The notes beneath the pieces are model-generated. The model saw nothing but the letters and a program-made list of their open reading frames with translations. It was not told the DNA's origin and ran no database searches. Positions 6,963-17,257 of a DNA stretch of 64,000 nucleotides are shown one piece after another. Source of the stretch: Bacilli bacterium (GTDB lineage Bacteria > Bacillota_I > Bacilli_A > RF39 > UBA660). The DNA lies in the NCBI GenBank assembly GCA_028694645.1, contig JAQVKM010000001.1:1-64000 (forward strand), read 5' to 3'. Numbering within the stretch: position 1 is the stretch's first letter; the number at the start of each line of letters is the position of its first letter. The position numbers and the translations under genes are program-made.

Positions 6963-9263
6963 ATGGGAAAAGAATTAACTTTAGAAAATTTAAGTGTAAT
7001 TAAAAGAAATGGTAAAAAAGTTGATTTTGATGGAGCTAAAATAGCTTTAGCTATAAAAAAAGGCTTTGATAGCATAGAAATAGATGATGATGAAAATAAT
7101 AGTTATTCATATTCTGAAGAAGATATAAGAAAAATATATCAAGCTGTTATAAAAAGAATAGAAAAAGAATATGAAGAAAAAATTAAAATAGAAGAAATTC
7201 AAGATATGATTGAAGAAGAATTGAGAAAACAAGGATATCAAGATGTTTACAAATCTTTTTCAGAATATAGAGAAAGAAGAAATCAATCAAGAAATTTATT
7301 CTTTGATGAGAAAAAAACACATAAGTTTTTAAAATCAATTGAAGGATTAGGATTAAAATCAGCTAATGAAGATAATTCTAAAAGAGAAAATGCTAATGTA
7401 GATGGCGATACAGCCATGGGAACAATGCTACAATATGGCTCAACAATATCTAAAGAATTTGCTAAATCATATTTAATGAAAAAAAGATATTCTGATGCAC
7501 ATGATTCTGGTGATATTCATATTCATGACATGGATTTTCTTCCAATGGGAACAACAACTTGTATGCAAATAGAATTAGATAAACTTTATAAAAATGGTTT
7601 TTCAACAGGACATGGGCATTTAAGAGCTCCAAACGATATAGCTTCTTATTCAGCTTTAGCTGCTATAGCTATTCAATCAAACCAAAATGATCAACATGGC
7701 GGACAAAGTGTTCCAGCTTTTGATTATTACATGGCTCCAGGAGTTTTAAAAACATTTAAAAAACTATTTAAGCAACAATTATTTGATATATTAGATTATG
7801 AAGATTTATTAAATTTTATTAGTATTGATAGAATAACTAGAGAAATTGATAAATTAGATTCAATTGAATTTGATATTTCAAAATTTGAACCTATATATAA
7901 AGATTCAAAAAGAATTAAAGATTATTTTATTAAAAGTTATGAAAAAGCTTTACAAAAAACAAATAGAGCAACATATCAAGCAATGGAAGCATTTGTACAT
8001 AATTTAAATACAATGCATTCAAGAGCTGGAGCTCAAGTCCCATTTTCTTCAATTAATTTTGGAACAGATATTACTGCTGAAGGAAGAATGGTTATAAAAA
8101 ACTTTTTATTAGCTACTGACTCTGGATTAGGAAAAGGAGAAACACCAATTTTCCCAGTTTCAATATTCAAAGTAAAAGAAGGAATAAATTATAATAAAAA
8201 CGATAAAAACTATGATTTATTTAAATTGGCATGTAAAGTTTCATCTAAAAGACTTTTCCCAAATTTCTCATTCATAGATGCACCACATAATATACCTTAT
8301 TATAAGAATGGTGATTTTAAAACTGAAGTTGGATATATGGGATGTCGTACAAGAGTAATGAGTGATGTAACTGACTGTAATAATGAAACAACAGGTGGAA
8401 GAGGTAATTTATCTTTTACTTCTATTAACTTACCAAGAATAGCTATTAAAAATGGTATTTGCTTAAAAGAAAGAACAAAAGCAGATATGCAAAATTTTTA
8501 TCAAGATTTAGCTGATATGATGGATTTAGTTAGAGATCAACTTTTAGAAAGATTTGAAATACAATGTAGTAAACATAGTTATAATTTTCCATTTTTACTT
8601 GAACAAGGCGTTTGGACAGATGGAGACAAATTAAAACCAAATGATCGTTTAAGAAAAATATTAAAACATGGAAGTCTAACAATTGGTTTTATTGGGCTTG
8701 CAGAAACATTGAAAGCACTTATTGGTAAACACCATGGTGAAGATGAAGAAGCTCAAAAATTAGGATTAGAAATAATTGAATTTATGAGAAAAAGATGCGA
8801 TGAATATGCAAAAGAATATAAATTGAATTTTACTTTGATAGCAACCCCAGCGGAAGGACTATCTGGAAGATTTGTTGATATAGATAAAGCTATTTATGGC
8901 AAATTAAAAGGAATAACAGATAAAGAATATTATACTAATTCATTTCATATACCAGTATATTATTCAATAGGTATAAAAGAAAAAATAACTAAAGAAGCTC
9001 CATATCATCAATTAACAAATGGAGGACATATAAGTTATATTGAACTAGACGGAAATACCGCTATGAATGTTGAGGCATTTGAAAGTGTAATTAGATTAAT
9101 GAAAGAATCTGGGATTGGTTATGGGGCAATTAATCATCCAGTAGATAGAGATCCTGTTTGTGGATATATTGGGGTTATTGGTGACGTTTGCCCTGGTTGC
9201 GGAAGAAAAGAATTTGATAGTGTTCCACTTGAAAAATTAAATAATTTAGAATGTAGCTGTTAA
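6963..9263 (+). CDS. nrdD: Anaerobic (class III) ribonucleoside-triphosphate reductase, large part
   Basis: 766 residues. An ATP-cone allosteric domain occupies roughly 1-100 (IKRNGKKVDFDGAKI at its start). The ten-stranded reductase barrel follows, with conserved stretches such as DIHIHDMDFLP, NTMHSRAGAQVPFSSINFGTD and MGCRTRV. It makes dNTPs without oxygen using a glycyl radical generated by NrdG. The C-terminus is unusual. A CGYIG motif sits near residue 740, then CPGCG and a final CSC that look like metal ligands, and the protein stops there. The canonical radical tail (RVxGYL...RFNNGK) is encoded by the next small gene. Strong Shine-Dalgarno and promoter upstream. Confidence 0.94.
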   Translation: MGKELTLENLSVIKRNGKKVDFDGAKIALAIKKGFDSIEIDDDENNSYSYSEEDIRKIYQAVIKRIEKEYEEKIKIEEIQDMIEEELRKQGYQDVYKSFSEYRERRNQSRNLFFDEKKTHKFLKSIEGLGLKSANEDNSKRENANVDGDTAMGTMLQYGSTISKEFAKSYLMKKRYSDAHDSGDIHIHDMDFLPMGTTTCMQIELDKLYKNGFSTGHGHLRAPNDIASYSALAAIAIQSNQNDQHGGQSVPAFDYYMAPGVLKTFKKLFKQQLFDILDYEDLLNFISIDRITREIDKLDSIEFDISKFEPIYKDSKRIKDYFIKSYEKALQKTNRATYQAMEAFVHNLNTMHSRAGAQVPFSSINFGTDITAEGRMVIKNFLLATDSGLGKGETPIFPVSIFKVKEGINYNKNDKNYDLFKLACKVSSKRLFPNFSFIDAPHNIPYYKNGDFKTEVGYMGCRTRVMSDVTDCNNETTGGRGNLSFTSINLPRIAIKNGICLKERTKADMQNFYQDLADMMDLVRDQLLERFEIQCSKHSYNFPFLLEQGVWTDGDKLKPNDRLRKILKHGSLTIGFIGLAETLKALIGKHHGEDEEAQKLGLEIIEFMRKRCDEYAKEYKLNFTLIATPAEGLSGRFVDIDKAIYGKLKGITDKEYYTNSFHIPVYYSIGIKEKITKEAPYHQLTNGGHISYIELDGNTAMNVEAFESVIRLMKESGIGYGAINHPVDRDPVCGYIGVIGDVCPGCGRKEFDSVPLEKLNNLECSC

Positions 9264-9276
9264 GGAGGTAGAAATT

Positions 9277-9444
9277 ATGGAAAAAACAGTTGGTGAAGGT
9301 GTAGGATTTGAAAGAATCAGAAGAGTAACAGGATATTTAGCAGGTGATGTTAAAAGATTCAATAATGGAAAAAGAGCTGAAGAAAAAGACCGTGTAAAAC
9401 ACTCTGGCATTAAAGAAGTAATTTCACAAAATAAAGAAAGCTAA
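9277..9444 (+). CDS. Separate glycyl-radical C-terminal domain of NrdD (55 residues)
   Basis: A 55-residue gene starts 13 bp after nrdD with a perfect AAGGAGG site and ends one base before the nrdG start. The peptide contains RRVTGYLAGDVKRFNNGKRA followed by EEKDRVKH. This corresponds to the extreme C-terminus of E. coli-type NrdD, where the radical glycine lies in R-V-C-G-Y-L-G followed by RPFNAGK...VKH. It probably assembles with the 766-residue protein and carries the radical Gly, much as YfiD does for pyruvate formate-lyase. The large protein also ends in CGYIG, so which glycine carries the radical is open. It is easily missed because of its size. Confidence 0.85.
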   Translation: MEKTVGEGVGFERIRRVTGYLAGDVKRFNNGKRAEEKDRVKHSGIKEVISQNKES

Positions 9445-9445
9445 T

Positions 9446-10012
9446 ATGAAAATTAGATTAGCTGCTTATTTACAAAGTGATAGCATTGTAGATGGAGAAG
9501 GAATTAGAACAGTTATTTGGACACAAGGATGCCCACACAACTGTTTTGGTTGCCATAATACATGTACGCATGACTTTAAAGCTGGTTTTACTGAAGATAT
9601 AGAAACTATTTGTAAAGATTTATCTTCATTAGAAGGACAAGATGGAATTACTTTTTCAGGAGGTGACCCTCTTTGTCAACCAGAAGCTTGCTTAGCAATA
9701 GCAAAGTTTGCTAAAACAATTAATTTAAATATTTGGTGTTATACGGGATACACTTTTGAAGAATTAATCAAAATGAGTCAAACAAAACCAGTCATATTAG
9801 AATTTTTAAATTATGTTGATGTCTTGATAGATGGCAAATTTGTAATGGCAGAAAAAAGCTTAGATTTAATGTTTAGAGGTTCTAAAAACCAAAGAGTTAT
9901 TGATGTTAAAAAAAGTTTAAAAAATAATAAACCATGTGTAATAAAAAAATATGATTATAAAGAAAACAAAAATGATTATAATTTTGCACATGATAAATAT
10001 TTGTTTGTATAG
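9446..10012 (+). CDS. nrdG: Anaerobic ribonucleotide reductase activating protein (radical SAM)
   Basis: A 188-residue radical-SAM activase. The 4Fe-4S cluster motif CX3CX2C (CPHNCFGC) uses C29, C33 and C36, and the SAM-binding GGD motif appears in FSGGDPL. NrdG reductively cleaves S-adenosylmethionine to place the glycyl radical on NrdD. ATG 9446 lies one base after the stop of the radical-domain gene, so translation is probably coupled. The C-terminus is slightly longer than the usual 155-170 residues. A Rho-independent terminator starts at the stop codon and ends the operon. Confidence 0.95.
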   Translation: MKIRLAAYLQSDSIVDGEGIRTVIWTQGCPHNCFGCHNTCTHDFKAGFTEDIETICKDLSSLEGQDGITFSGGDPLCQPEACLAIAKFAKTINLNIWCYTGYTFEELIKMSQTKPVILEFLNYVDVLIDGKFVMAEKSLDLMFRGSKNQRVIDVKKSLKNNKPCVIKKYDYKENKNDYNFAHDKYLFV

Positions 10013-10036
10013 AATACCTTAGGTATTCTTTTTTTT
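10011..10036 (+). terminator. Rho-independent terminator of the nrd operon
   Basis: The stem GAATAC/GTATTC with loop CTTAG starts at the nrdG stop codon and is followed by eight T. Confidence 0.85.
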
Positions 10037-10081
10037 ATGTATTTTGAATTTTTTAAAACATAAAATATAATGGTGAATAAT

Positions 10082-10819
10082 ATGAAAAAAATTCATTTAA
10101 AAAAAAGAAAATTTAAATCTAAATCTAATGTTATTGTAATTATAATTTTAATAATTATGATAAGTATATACATTAGCTTTAGTTTTATAAATAAAAAAAT
10201 AATTCCTGTTTTTATGGATTATGCTGAAAGTGAAGCTAATAAAATAGCTGTTTTAGTTATAAATCAGGCTATTAATGAAGAAATAACTAATAATCTTAAT
10301 ATAGAAGATTTATTTCTAATTATAAAAGATAATAATGGTAATATTAAAAGTATTGATTTTAATCCAATATATGTAAATAAAATGTTAAGTAAAATCAATA
10401 ACAATGTCCAAAATTATTTGTCCAAATTAGAGCAAGGAAAAATAAATCTAGAGAATAATAAATATTATAATAAAAATGATAAATTAAAATCAGGAGTTAT
10501 ATTTGAAATACCAAGTGGGGTTATTTTTAATAATGTTATATTATCTAATATAGGCCCTAAAATACCAGTTAAATTAAATATGATAGGTAATATATCAAGT
10601 AATATTTATACTGATGTTACAGAATATGGAATTAATAATGCTGTTGTAAAAATATTTGTAAATATTCAAATGATGGAACAAGTAATATTACCTTATGTAT
10701 CAAAAAAAATTACAGTTAAATCAGATATTCCAATTGCAATTAAATTAATCCAAGGAGAAATTCCTAATTATTATTTTAATGGAATAAAAAGCTCTAATTT
10801 ATCTATCCCAACTAATTAA
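10082..10819 (+). CDS. yunB: Sporulation protein YunB-like
   Basis: A 245-residue, single-span membrane protein: basic N-terminus, membrane helix at about residues 16-36, extracytoplasmic remainder. The C-terminal half carries stretches I recognise from Bacillus YunB: VILSNIGPKIPVKLNMIGN, then EYGINNAVVKI, then IPIAIKLIQGEIPNYYF. YunB is produced in the mother cell under sigma-E control and is needed for efficient sporulation; its mechanism is unclear. Start ATG 10082 is chosen because GGTGA (10072-10076) is spaced for it; the in-frame ATG at 10070 overlaps that site. The next gene is yutD-like, and both are neighbours in Bacillus too, which supports the call. Confidence 0.88.
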   Translation: MKKIHLKKRKFKSKSNVIVIIILIIMISIYISFSFINKKIIPVFMDYAESEANKIAVLVINQAINEEITNNLNIEDLFLIIKDNNGNIKSIDFNPIYVNKMLSKINNNVQNYLSKLEQGKINLENNKYYNKNDKLKSGVIFEIPSGVIFNNVILSNIGPKIPVKLNMIGNISSNIYTDVTEYGINNAVVKIFVNIQMMEQVILPYVSKKITVKSDIPIAIKLIQGEIPNYYFNGIKSSNLSIPTN

Positions 10820-10879
10820 TATTTAAAAAAAATAAATAATATGATATACTTATTTTAGTTATTGAAAAGAGGTATAAAT

Positions 10880-11170
10880 ATGAAATATTTATTTATAAAT
10901 GATTTAAAATATGAATTAATTGAAAATTATAAAGATGCATTAAATATTGACGAACTAATAAATAAAATGACTGATTATTTTAATGAATTTGATTATGTAA
11001 TAGGTGATTATTCATATGGTAAATTACGTTTAAAAGGATTTTGTAATAAAGATAATAAAAATTACAAAGATATAAATGATATAAATAATTTAAAAATATA
11101 TATAAATGATTTTTGTGCTTATGATTGTAGATATTTTGTGATAAAAAAAATATCAGACGAAATAATGTAA
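10880..11170 (+). CDS. yutD: YutD-family protein
   Basis: A 96-residue small soluble protein. The segment DYVIGDYSYGKLRLKGF and the C-terminal CAYDCRYFVIKK match the YutD family (DUF1027), whose role is not established. ATG 10880 follows AGAGGT with good spacing; the TTG at 10862 would place the ribosome-binding site inside the coding region. It sits between yunB and rnr, all on the same strand. Confidence 0.85.
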   Translation: MKYLFINDLKYELIENYKDALNIDELINKMTDYFNEFDYVIGDYSYGKLRLKGFCNKDNKNYKDINDINNLKIYINDFCAYDCRYFVIKKISDEIM

Positions 11171-11234
11171 AATATAGTAAAGTTGCTATATTTTTTTTGA
11201 AAAATAAACTATAATATATATAAGAGGTGTAATA

Positions 11235-13358
11235 GTGGAAGAACAAATAATAGAATTATTAAAAAATAGTGATAAAGCTTTAGCTGTAGACGAAATAATA
11301 GATTTATTACAAAAAGATACTGTAGAAGAATTTAAAGAAACTTTAAAAACTTTAAATAAATTAGAAGATGAACTTAAAATATGTAGAACAAATAAAAACA
11401 AATATATGTTATTCGAAAACAATAATTTAAAAATAGGAACATTAATTGGAACGAAAAAATCATATGGATTTGTTGATATTGAAGGAAATGAAGATGTATT
11501 TATACCTCCAAATGCAATGAATGGAGCTATTCATAATGATAAAGTAATAGTAGAAATTACTAGCAAAAAAGGAATAGATTTAGAAGGACGAATTGTTAGA
11601 ATAGTTGATCGTAAATTAAATAATATGGTTGGAGAAGTTATTGTAAAAAATAATCAAAAAACTGTTGTTTTAGACAATGAAAGAGTTAAATTAAATGTAA
11701 TATTAGATGAAACAAAAGATAAAGGTGCAATGGAAGGCCATAAAGTATATGTCAAAATAACTAATAAAATAGGTGATAATACATATAATGGTGAAGTTAT
11801 AAAAATATTAGGTCATAAAAATGACCCAGGTGTAGATATATTATCAATTGTTTATAAATATGACATCAATGATACTTTTAGTGATGAGGTTATGAATGAA
11901 TTAGATGATATTCCATCTGTTGTTTCACAAGATGAAATCAATAAAAGAAGTAATCATGATCTAAGAAATATGACAATTTTTACAATAGATGGTAAAGACA
12001 CCAAAGATATAGATGATGCTATTTCTATTGAAAAATTAGAAAATGGTCATTATAAATTAGGTGTTCATATAGCTGATGTAAGTCATTATGTAAAAGAAGG
12101 AACAGCTTTATATAAAGAAGCAAGAGATAGAGGAACTAGTGTTTATTTAGCCGATCGCGTTATTCCAATGTTACCTCATAAATTATCTAATGGAATTTGC
12201 TCGTTAAACCCAAATGTTGATAGACTAGCAGTTACATGTATGATGGAAATTGATCAAAAAGGTAATACTGTTGATTATGATATATATGAAAGTGTTATTA
12301 AATCAAATATTCAAATGACTTATGAAAATGTAAATAAAATTCTTGAAGAAAACATAATCCCTGAAGGTTATGAACCTTTTGTAAATGATTTGAAAACAAT
12401 GAAGGAATTAGCTGATATATTACGTCAAATGAAAACAGAAAGAGGATATATAGATTTTGATTTAGATGAATCAAAAATAATTGTTAATGAACTAGGAGAA
12501 GCTGTTGATGTTGTATTAAGAGATAGAGGAACTGGAGAAAAATTAATTGAAGATTTCATGATTGCAGCTAATGAAACAATAGCTACACATGTTTATAATA
12601 TGGAATTTTTACCATTTGTTTATCGTATTCATGGTGAACCAAGCGAAGAAAAAATAACTAGATTTATTAATTATGTAAGTAGTTGTGGTTATACGTTAAC
12701 AGGTAAATTTGATAAAATGTATCCAAGTAGCATGCAAAAGATATTAGATCAATTAAAAGAAAAACCAGAATTCCATATATTTTCATCTTTATTATTAAGA
12801 AGTATGCAAAAAGCTGTATATGATATTAAAAATATAGGACACTTTGGTTTAGGTAGTAAATGTTATACACATTTTACTTCACCAATAAGAAGATTTCCAG
12901 ATACAACAGTACATCGTTTATTACATAAATATTTTGTTGATAACAAAATGGATTCAGATACCATTGATTTTGAAACACAAAATTTATTAGATATAACTGA
13001 ACATTCTTCAAAAAAAGAAAGAGATTCTGTTGATTGTGAAAGAGATGTTGATGATATGAAAAAAGCAGAATATATGCAAAAACATATCGGTGAAAATTTC
13101 ACGGGAATGGTATCAAGTATTATGTCTCGAGGAATGTATGTAGAACTTCCTAATTTAATAGAGGGAAGAGTTTCAATTGAAGATTTAAAAGATGATTATT
13201 ATACATTTGATGAATCTACAATTAGTTTAGTTGGAAATAAAAATAAAAGAGGATATCGCTTAGGAGATATAGTTAATGTAACTGTAAAAGCTGCAAGAAA
13301 AGATTTAGGTGAAATTGATTTTATTATTACAAAAGGACAAAAAGAAGAACAAAAATAA
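11235..13358 (+). CDS. rnr: Ribonuclease R
   Basis: A 707-residue RNase II/R family 3'-5' exoribonuclease that degrades structured RNA and takes part in tmRNA-linked quality control. A winged-helix region occupies about 1-60, cold-shock/OB domains about 70-220, and the RNB catalytic domain begins near 240 with the metal ligands in TIDGKDTKDIDDA. The segment HFTSPIRRFPD lies near 550, and a C-terminal S1 domain covers about 620-700. GTG 11235 is preceded by AAGAGGTG. The order rnr-smpB-ssrA is the classic trans-translation cluster; smpB starts 15 bp after the rnr stop. Confidence 0.96.
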   Translation: MEEQIIELLKNSDKALAVDEIIDLLQKDTVEEFKETLKTLNKLEDELKICRTNKNKYMLFENNNLKIGTLIGTKKSYGFVDIEGNEDVFIPPNAMNGAIHNDKVIVEITSKKGIDLEGRIVRIVDRKLNNMVGEVIVKNNQKTVVLDNERVKLNVILDETKDKGAMEGHKVYVKITNKIGDNTYNGEVIKILGHKNDPGVDILSIVYKYDINDTFSDEVMNELDDIPSVVSQDEINKRSNHDLRNMTIFTIDGKDTKDIDDAISIEKLENGHYKLGVHIADVSHYVKEGTALYKEARDRGTSVYLADRVIPMLPHKLSNGICSLNPNVDRLAVTCMMEIDQKGNTVDYDIYESVIKSNIQMTYENVNKILEENIIPEGYEPFVNDLKTMKELADILRQMKTERGYIDFDLDESKIIVNELGEAVDVVLRDRGTGEKLIEDFMIAANETIATHVYNMEFLPFVYRIHGEPSEEKITRFINYVSSCGYTLTGKFDKMYPSSMQKILDQLKEKPEFHIFSSLLLRSMQKAVYDIKNIGHFGLGSKCYTHFTSPIRRFPDTTVHRLLHKYFVDNKMDSDTIDFETQNLLDITEHSSKKERDSVDCERDVDDMKKAEYMQKHIGENFTGMVSSIMSRGMYVELPNLIEGRVSIEDLKDDYYTFDESTISLVGNKNKRGYRLGDIVNVTVKAARKDLGEIDFIITKGQKEEQK

Positions 13359-13373
13359 AGTAGGTGATTAACT

Positions 13374-13814
13374 ATGATAGAAATTAACAATAGAAAAGCT
13401 AGATTTGATTATGAAATAATTGATACCATTGAAGCTGGAATTGTTTTAACAGGTACAGAAATTAAATCTATTAGACTTGGTAATGCTAATTTAAAAGATA
13501 GTTATGCTATTATAAAAAATAATGAAATATTTTTACTTAACATGCATATTAGTGAATATAAAGAAGGCAATATTTTTAATCATAATGAAACAAGAACAAG
13601 AAAACTTTTGTTACACAAAAAAGAAATATTTAAATTAAGAGATAAATTAGTTTTAGAGGGATTTACTTTAATTCCTTTGAAATTATATTTCAAAAAAAAT
13701 AATGCTAAAATATTATTAGGTTTAGCTAAAGGTAAAAAAAATTATGATAAAAGAGAAGCTATCAAAAAAAGAGATGTTGAATTAGAAATAAAAAAATATA
13801 TTAAATATAATTAA
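13374..13814 (+). CDS. smpB: SsrA-binding protein SmpB
   Basis: A 146-residue tmRNA-binding protein. Diagnostic segments are [10 protein letters not shown] at the N-terminus, [13 protein letters not shown] and [17 protein letters not shown]. The basic C-terminal tail ([16 protein letters not shown]) mimics a codon-anticodon helix in the decoding centre. An AGTAGGTGAT site precedes ATG 13374. It is immediately upstream of ssrA. Confidence 0.96.
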   Translation: MIEINNRKARFDYEIIDTIEAGIVLTGTEIKSIRLGNANLKDSYAIIKNNEIFLLNMHISEYKEGNIFNHNETRTRKLLLHKKEIFKLRDKLVLEGFTLIPLKLYFKKNNAKILLGLAKGKKNYDKREAIKKRDVELEIKKYIKYN

Positions 13815-13815
13815 T

Positions 13816-13844
13816 TTGAATTATAACACTTTTTGTGTTATAAT
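13816..13844 (+). promoter_or_regulatory. Promoter of ssrA, embedded in an inverted repeat
   Basis: TTGAAT (13816-13821), a 17-bp spacer and TATAAT (13839-13844) lie about 10 bp before the mature tmRNA 5' end. The region also forms ATTATAACAC / GTGTTATAAT around TTTTT, which could act as the smpB terminator. Confidence 0.75.
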
Positions 13845-13853
13845 TTCATCTAT

Positions 13854-14233
13854 GGGGATGTCAAGGTTTCGACGGAAATGTTGAGCTTTAAACTGCAAGT
13901 GGAAGGTACTCCTTACGTACAAAAAAACAATAAATGCAAACAAAATAAAAACTGCATTTGCTTCAGTATTCAATAGCAATACTGTTGCCTTCGCTTAATT
14001 TAATTTAGGAAATGCAACTTTCTTTAAATCATTTTCTACGTGATTTACTGAGGGTTCGATTTAGTAGAATATATCATTATTTAGCTTAGTAATAATGATG
14101 AAATTTATAAGCTTGCTAAACAATGGATTGTTAGTTATTAACATTGTTTGGGACTTTAATTAACTAACTAAACTTGTAGATGTTTTCTGTTATATGTTTT
14201 CGGACAGGAGTTCAATTCTCCTCATCTCCACCA
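13854..14233 (+). ncRNA. ssrA: Transfer-messenger RNA (tmRNA)
   Basis: A 380-nt tmRNA. The 5' GGGGATG (13854-13860) pairs with CATCTCC before the encoded ACCA 3' end (14230-14233), and GTTCAATTC forms the T-arm-like loop. The tag frame runs 13936-13995 with TAA at 13996, and encodes ANKIKTAFASVFNSNTVAFA. The tag is long and ends in AFA rather than the common ALAA, a feature I associate with Mollicutes and relatives. With SmpB it rescues stalled ribosomes. Its 3' end is where the first mobile-element array begins. Confidence 0.96.
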
Positions 14234-14245
14234 TATTGATAGGAA

Positions 14246-14304
14246 ACTCGAACTTTTCGAGTATGTATAGAAAATACTAACTAAATTATAGTTGGTATTT
14301 TTTT
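14246..14304 (+). repeat. Junction repeat copy A: hairpin plus terminator after tmRNA
   Basis: CTCGAA-CTT-TTCGAG (14247-14261) is followed by a terminator, AAATACTAACT / AGTTGGTATTT with a T run (14272-14304). The same block recurs at 28680 (copy C) and, diverged, at 32859 (copy E). Each copy stands just after a CACCA sequence, which here is the 3' end of ssrA, so it behaves like the right half of an element boundary. It also terminates ssrA transcription. Confidence 0.75.
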
Positions 14305-14328
14305 GTGTACTAGGAAAGAGGGATTAAA

Positions 14329-14601
14329 ATGTTACAAATAGAAACTAAAGAAATTAAAATAAGTGAAGAATTAAAAAGAAAAATAGAAATGATAGGAAGA
14401 TTTACTAATACTAAACCAATAATTAAAAACGGAAGTATTAGAAATATAAAAGGGACTAATATTGCATATGTAGAACCTCATCAAATATTTATAAAAAATA
14501 ATATATATTTGATATATGATGAATCTGATATTGTATTTATAAATAATCTATATAATTCTATTTATTTAAAAGATTTAGAAAATTATATAAAACAAAATTA
14601 A
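14329..14601 (+). CDS. Small recombinase-associated protein, copy A
   Basis: A 90-residue protein without a known family. The same protein type occurs at 21339 (diverged; shared pattern INGTNIAYVEPH-like, here KGTNIAYVEPHQI) and, nearly identical over the first ~55 residues, at 28763. In two of these cases it stands upstream of a leader peptide, an attenuator and a large serine recombinase. It may be a directionality factor or regulator of the recombinase, but only the neighbourhood supports this. A strong AGGAAAGAGGG site precedes ATG 14329. Confidence 0.65.
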   Translation: MLQIETKEIKISEELKRKIEMIGRFTNTKPIIKNGSIRNIKGTNIAYVEPHQIFIKNNIYLIYDESDIVFINNLYNSIYLKDLENYIKQN

Positions 14602-14679
14602 AATCTTGACTTTGATAAGATAAAACTATATTATATAAAACTAGTAAGTGGCAAGTACTGCATTTAGTGGAGGTACATT

Positions 14680-14748
14680 ATGAATAAACCATTAAACAAG
14701 TTAAAACAATATAATAATCAAAGAGGAGTCAAGAGTATTAGTAAATAA
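14680..14748 (+). CDS. 22-residue leader peptide of recombinase 1
   Basis: A short frame with the good ribosome-binding site GTGGAGGT. It starts at ATG 14680 and ends at TAA 14746-14748, inside the attenuator hairpin loop. A ribosome translating it would cover the 5' arm of the terminator stem, so its translation can plausibly switch termination off. The same design, with a different peptide, precedes recombinase 2. Confidence 0.6.
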   Translation: MNKPLNKLKQYNNQRGVKSISK

Positions 14749-14770
14749 TGCTTTTGTCTCCTCTTTTTTT
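14721..14770 (+). terminator. Attenuator in front of serine recombinase 1
   Basis: AAGAGGAGTCAAGAG (14721-14735) pairs with CTTTTGTCTCCTCTT (14751-14765) and is followed by T residues. The 5' arm lies inside the leader-peptide frame. It sits 20 bp before the recombinase start codon, which is the geometry of transcription attenuation. Confidence 0.75.
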
Positions 14771-14789
14771 GATAGAAAGAGGGAAATGA

Positions 14790-16556
<1,767 letters not shown>

Positions 16557-16588
16557 AAAAAGAAAGTCAAAAGACTGTCAAAAATAAA

Positions 16589-16602
16589 TTTGTATATACA
16601 AA
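16589..16602. promoter_or_regulatory. 14-bp perfect palindrome, candidate operator
   Basis: TTTGTATATACAAA lies 33 bp after recombinase 1, in the region before the RHH-protein gene. It could be an operator for that protein. The same gap contains AACTTGCT-ACT-AGCAAGTT (a hairpin near 16635-16655). Confidence 0.4.
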
Positions 16603-16723
16603 TAAAAAAGCAATAAATCTTTGATTTATAAGAGTAAAACTTGCTACTAGCAAGTTGTTGTAATACAGAACTTATCCTGATAAAAAGATAACAAAAAATT
16701 CTGCTTTAAAAAGGAGGCTTATT

Positions 16724-17152
16724 TTGAAAGATAATAAAATAACTGTGAGATTTTCTAATGATGAATTAGAAAAAATAAATGAAGTAGCAAAACAAAAAAA
16801 GATTAAAACAGCAACACTAATTAGAAATATAACTTTATCATCACTTACCAATCAAGAATTGCTAAGTGAAAAAGATGAACTAAGAGATTTTATAATTAAA
16901 ACAATTGAAGAATCTAGTGATAAAAAATTAGGAAGAATAATATCATTAATATTTAGAGCAACATCTAAAATAGAAGAAGTATTTGAGCAAAATGATTTAT
17001 TCTATCAAAATACTAGAGATTTCTATAATTGGGAATATGATAAAAAGGAATATATAAATAGAAATTATTATCATCCAATATCAGAACTTGCAATGGAATT
17101 TATTAAAGAAAGAGATGAAGAAAGAATGAAGAATAGAATTAAATCGGATTAG
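16724..17152 (+). CDS. Ribbon-helix-helix DNA-binding protein
   Basis: A 142-residue protein with an N-terminal ribbon-helix-helix (ITVRFSNDELEKINEVAKQK followed by a TATLIRNI helix) and a longer helical C-terminal part. It resembles CopG/MobC-type relaxosome or regulatory proteins of mobile elements. The start is TTG 16724 with the perfect AAGGAGG site upstream. The C-terminal ~125 residues recur almost unchanged in the fused gene at 28763, where they are joined to the protein type of 14329. It may be a regulator of the element or an accessory of conjugation. Confidence 0.75.
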   Translation: MKDNKITVRFSNDELEKINEVAKQKKIKTATLIRNITLSSLTNQELLSEKDELRDFIIKTIEESSDKKLGRIISLIFRATSKIEEVFEQNDLFYQNTRDFYNWEYDKKEYINRNYYHPISELAMEFIKERDEERMKNRIKSD

Positions 17153-17190
17153 TAAAATATCAAAATATTCTATAAAATAATTAAAAACCC

Positions 17191-17219
17191 TTGAAAATTC
17201 GGGGGGGGTATGTTATTAT
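17191..17219 (+). promoter_or_regulatory. Prepilin promoter with eight-G tract in the spacer (phase-variation candidate)
   Basis: TTGAAA (17191-17196) and TATTAT (17214-17219) are separated by 17 bp, and that spacer contains eight consecutive G (17201-17208). A G8 run is exceptional in this AT-rich sequence. Slippage would change the -35/-10 distance and switch transcription of the downstream variable pilin. Two bases fewer or more should weaken the promoter strongly. Confidence 0.7.
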
Positions 17220-17257
17220 ATTGTTAATCAATAAATTAATAGTAGAGGAGTAAGAAT

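Noticed and set aside
14052-14070. GGTTCGATTTAG motif resembling a tRNA T-loop
   Set aside because: It lies inside the tmRNA and has no tRNA acceptor or anticodon partners. I found no separate tRNA gene in the window.
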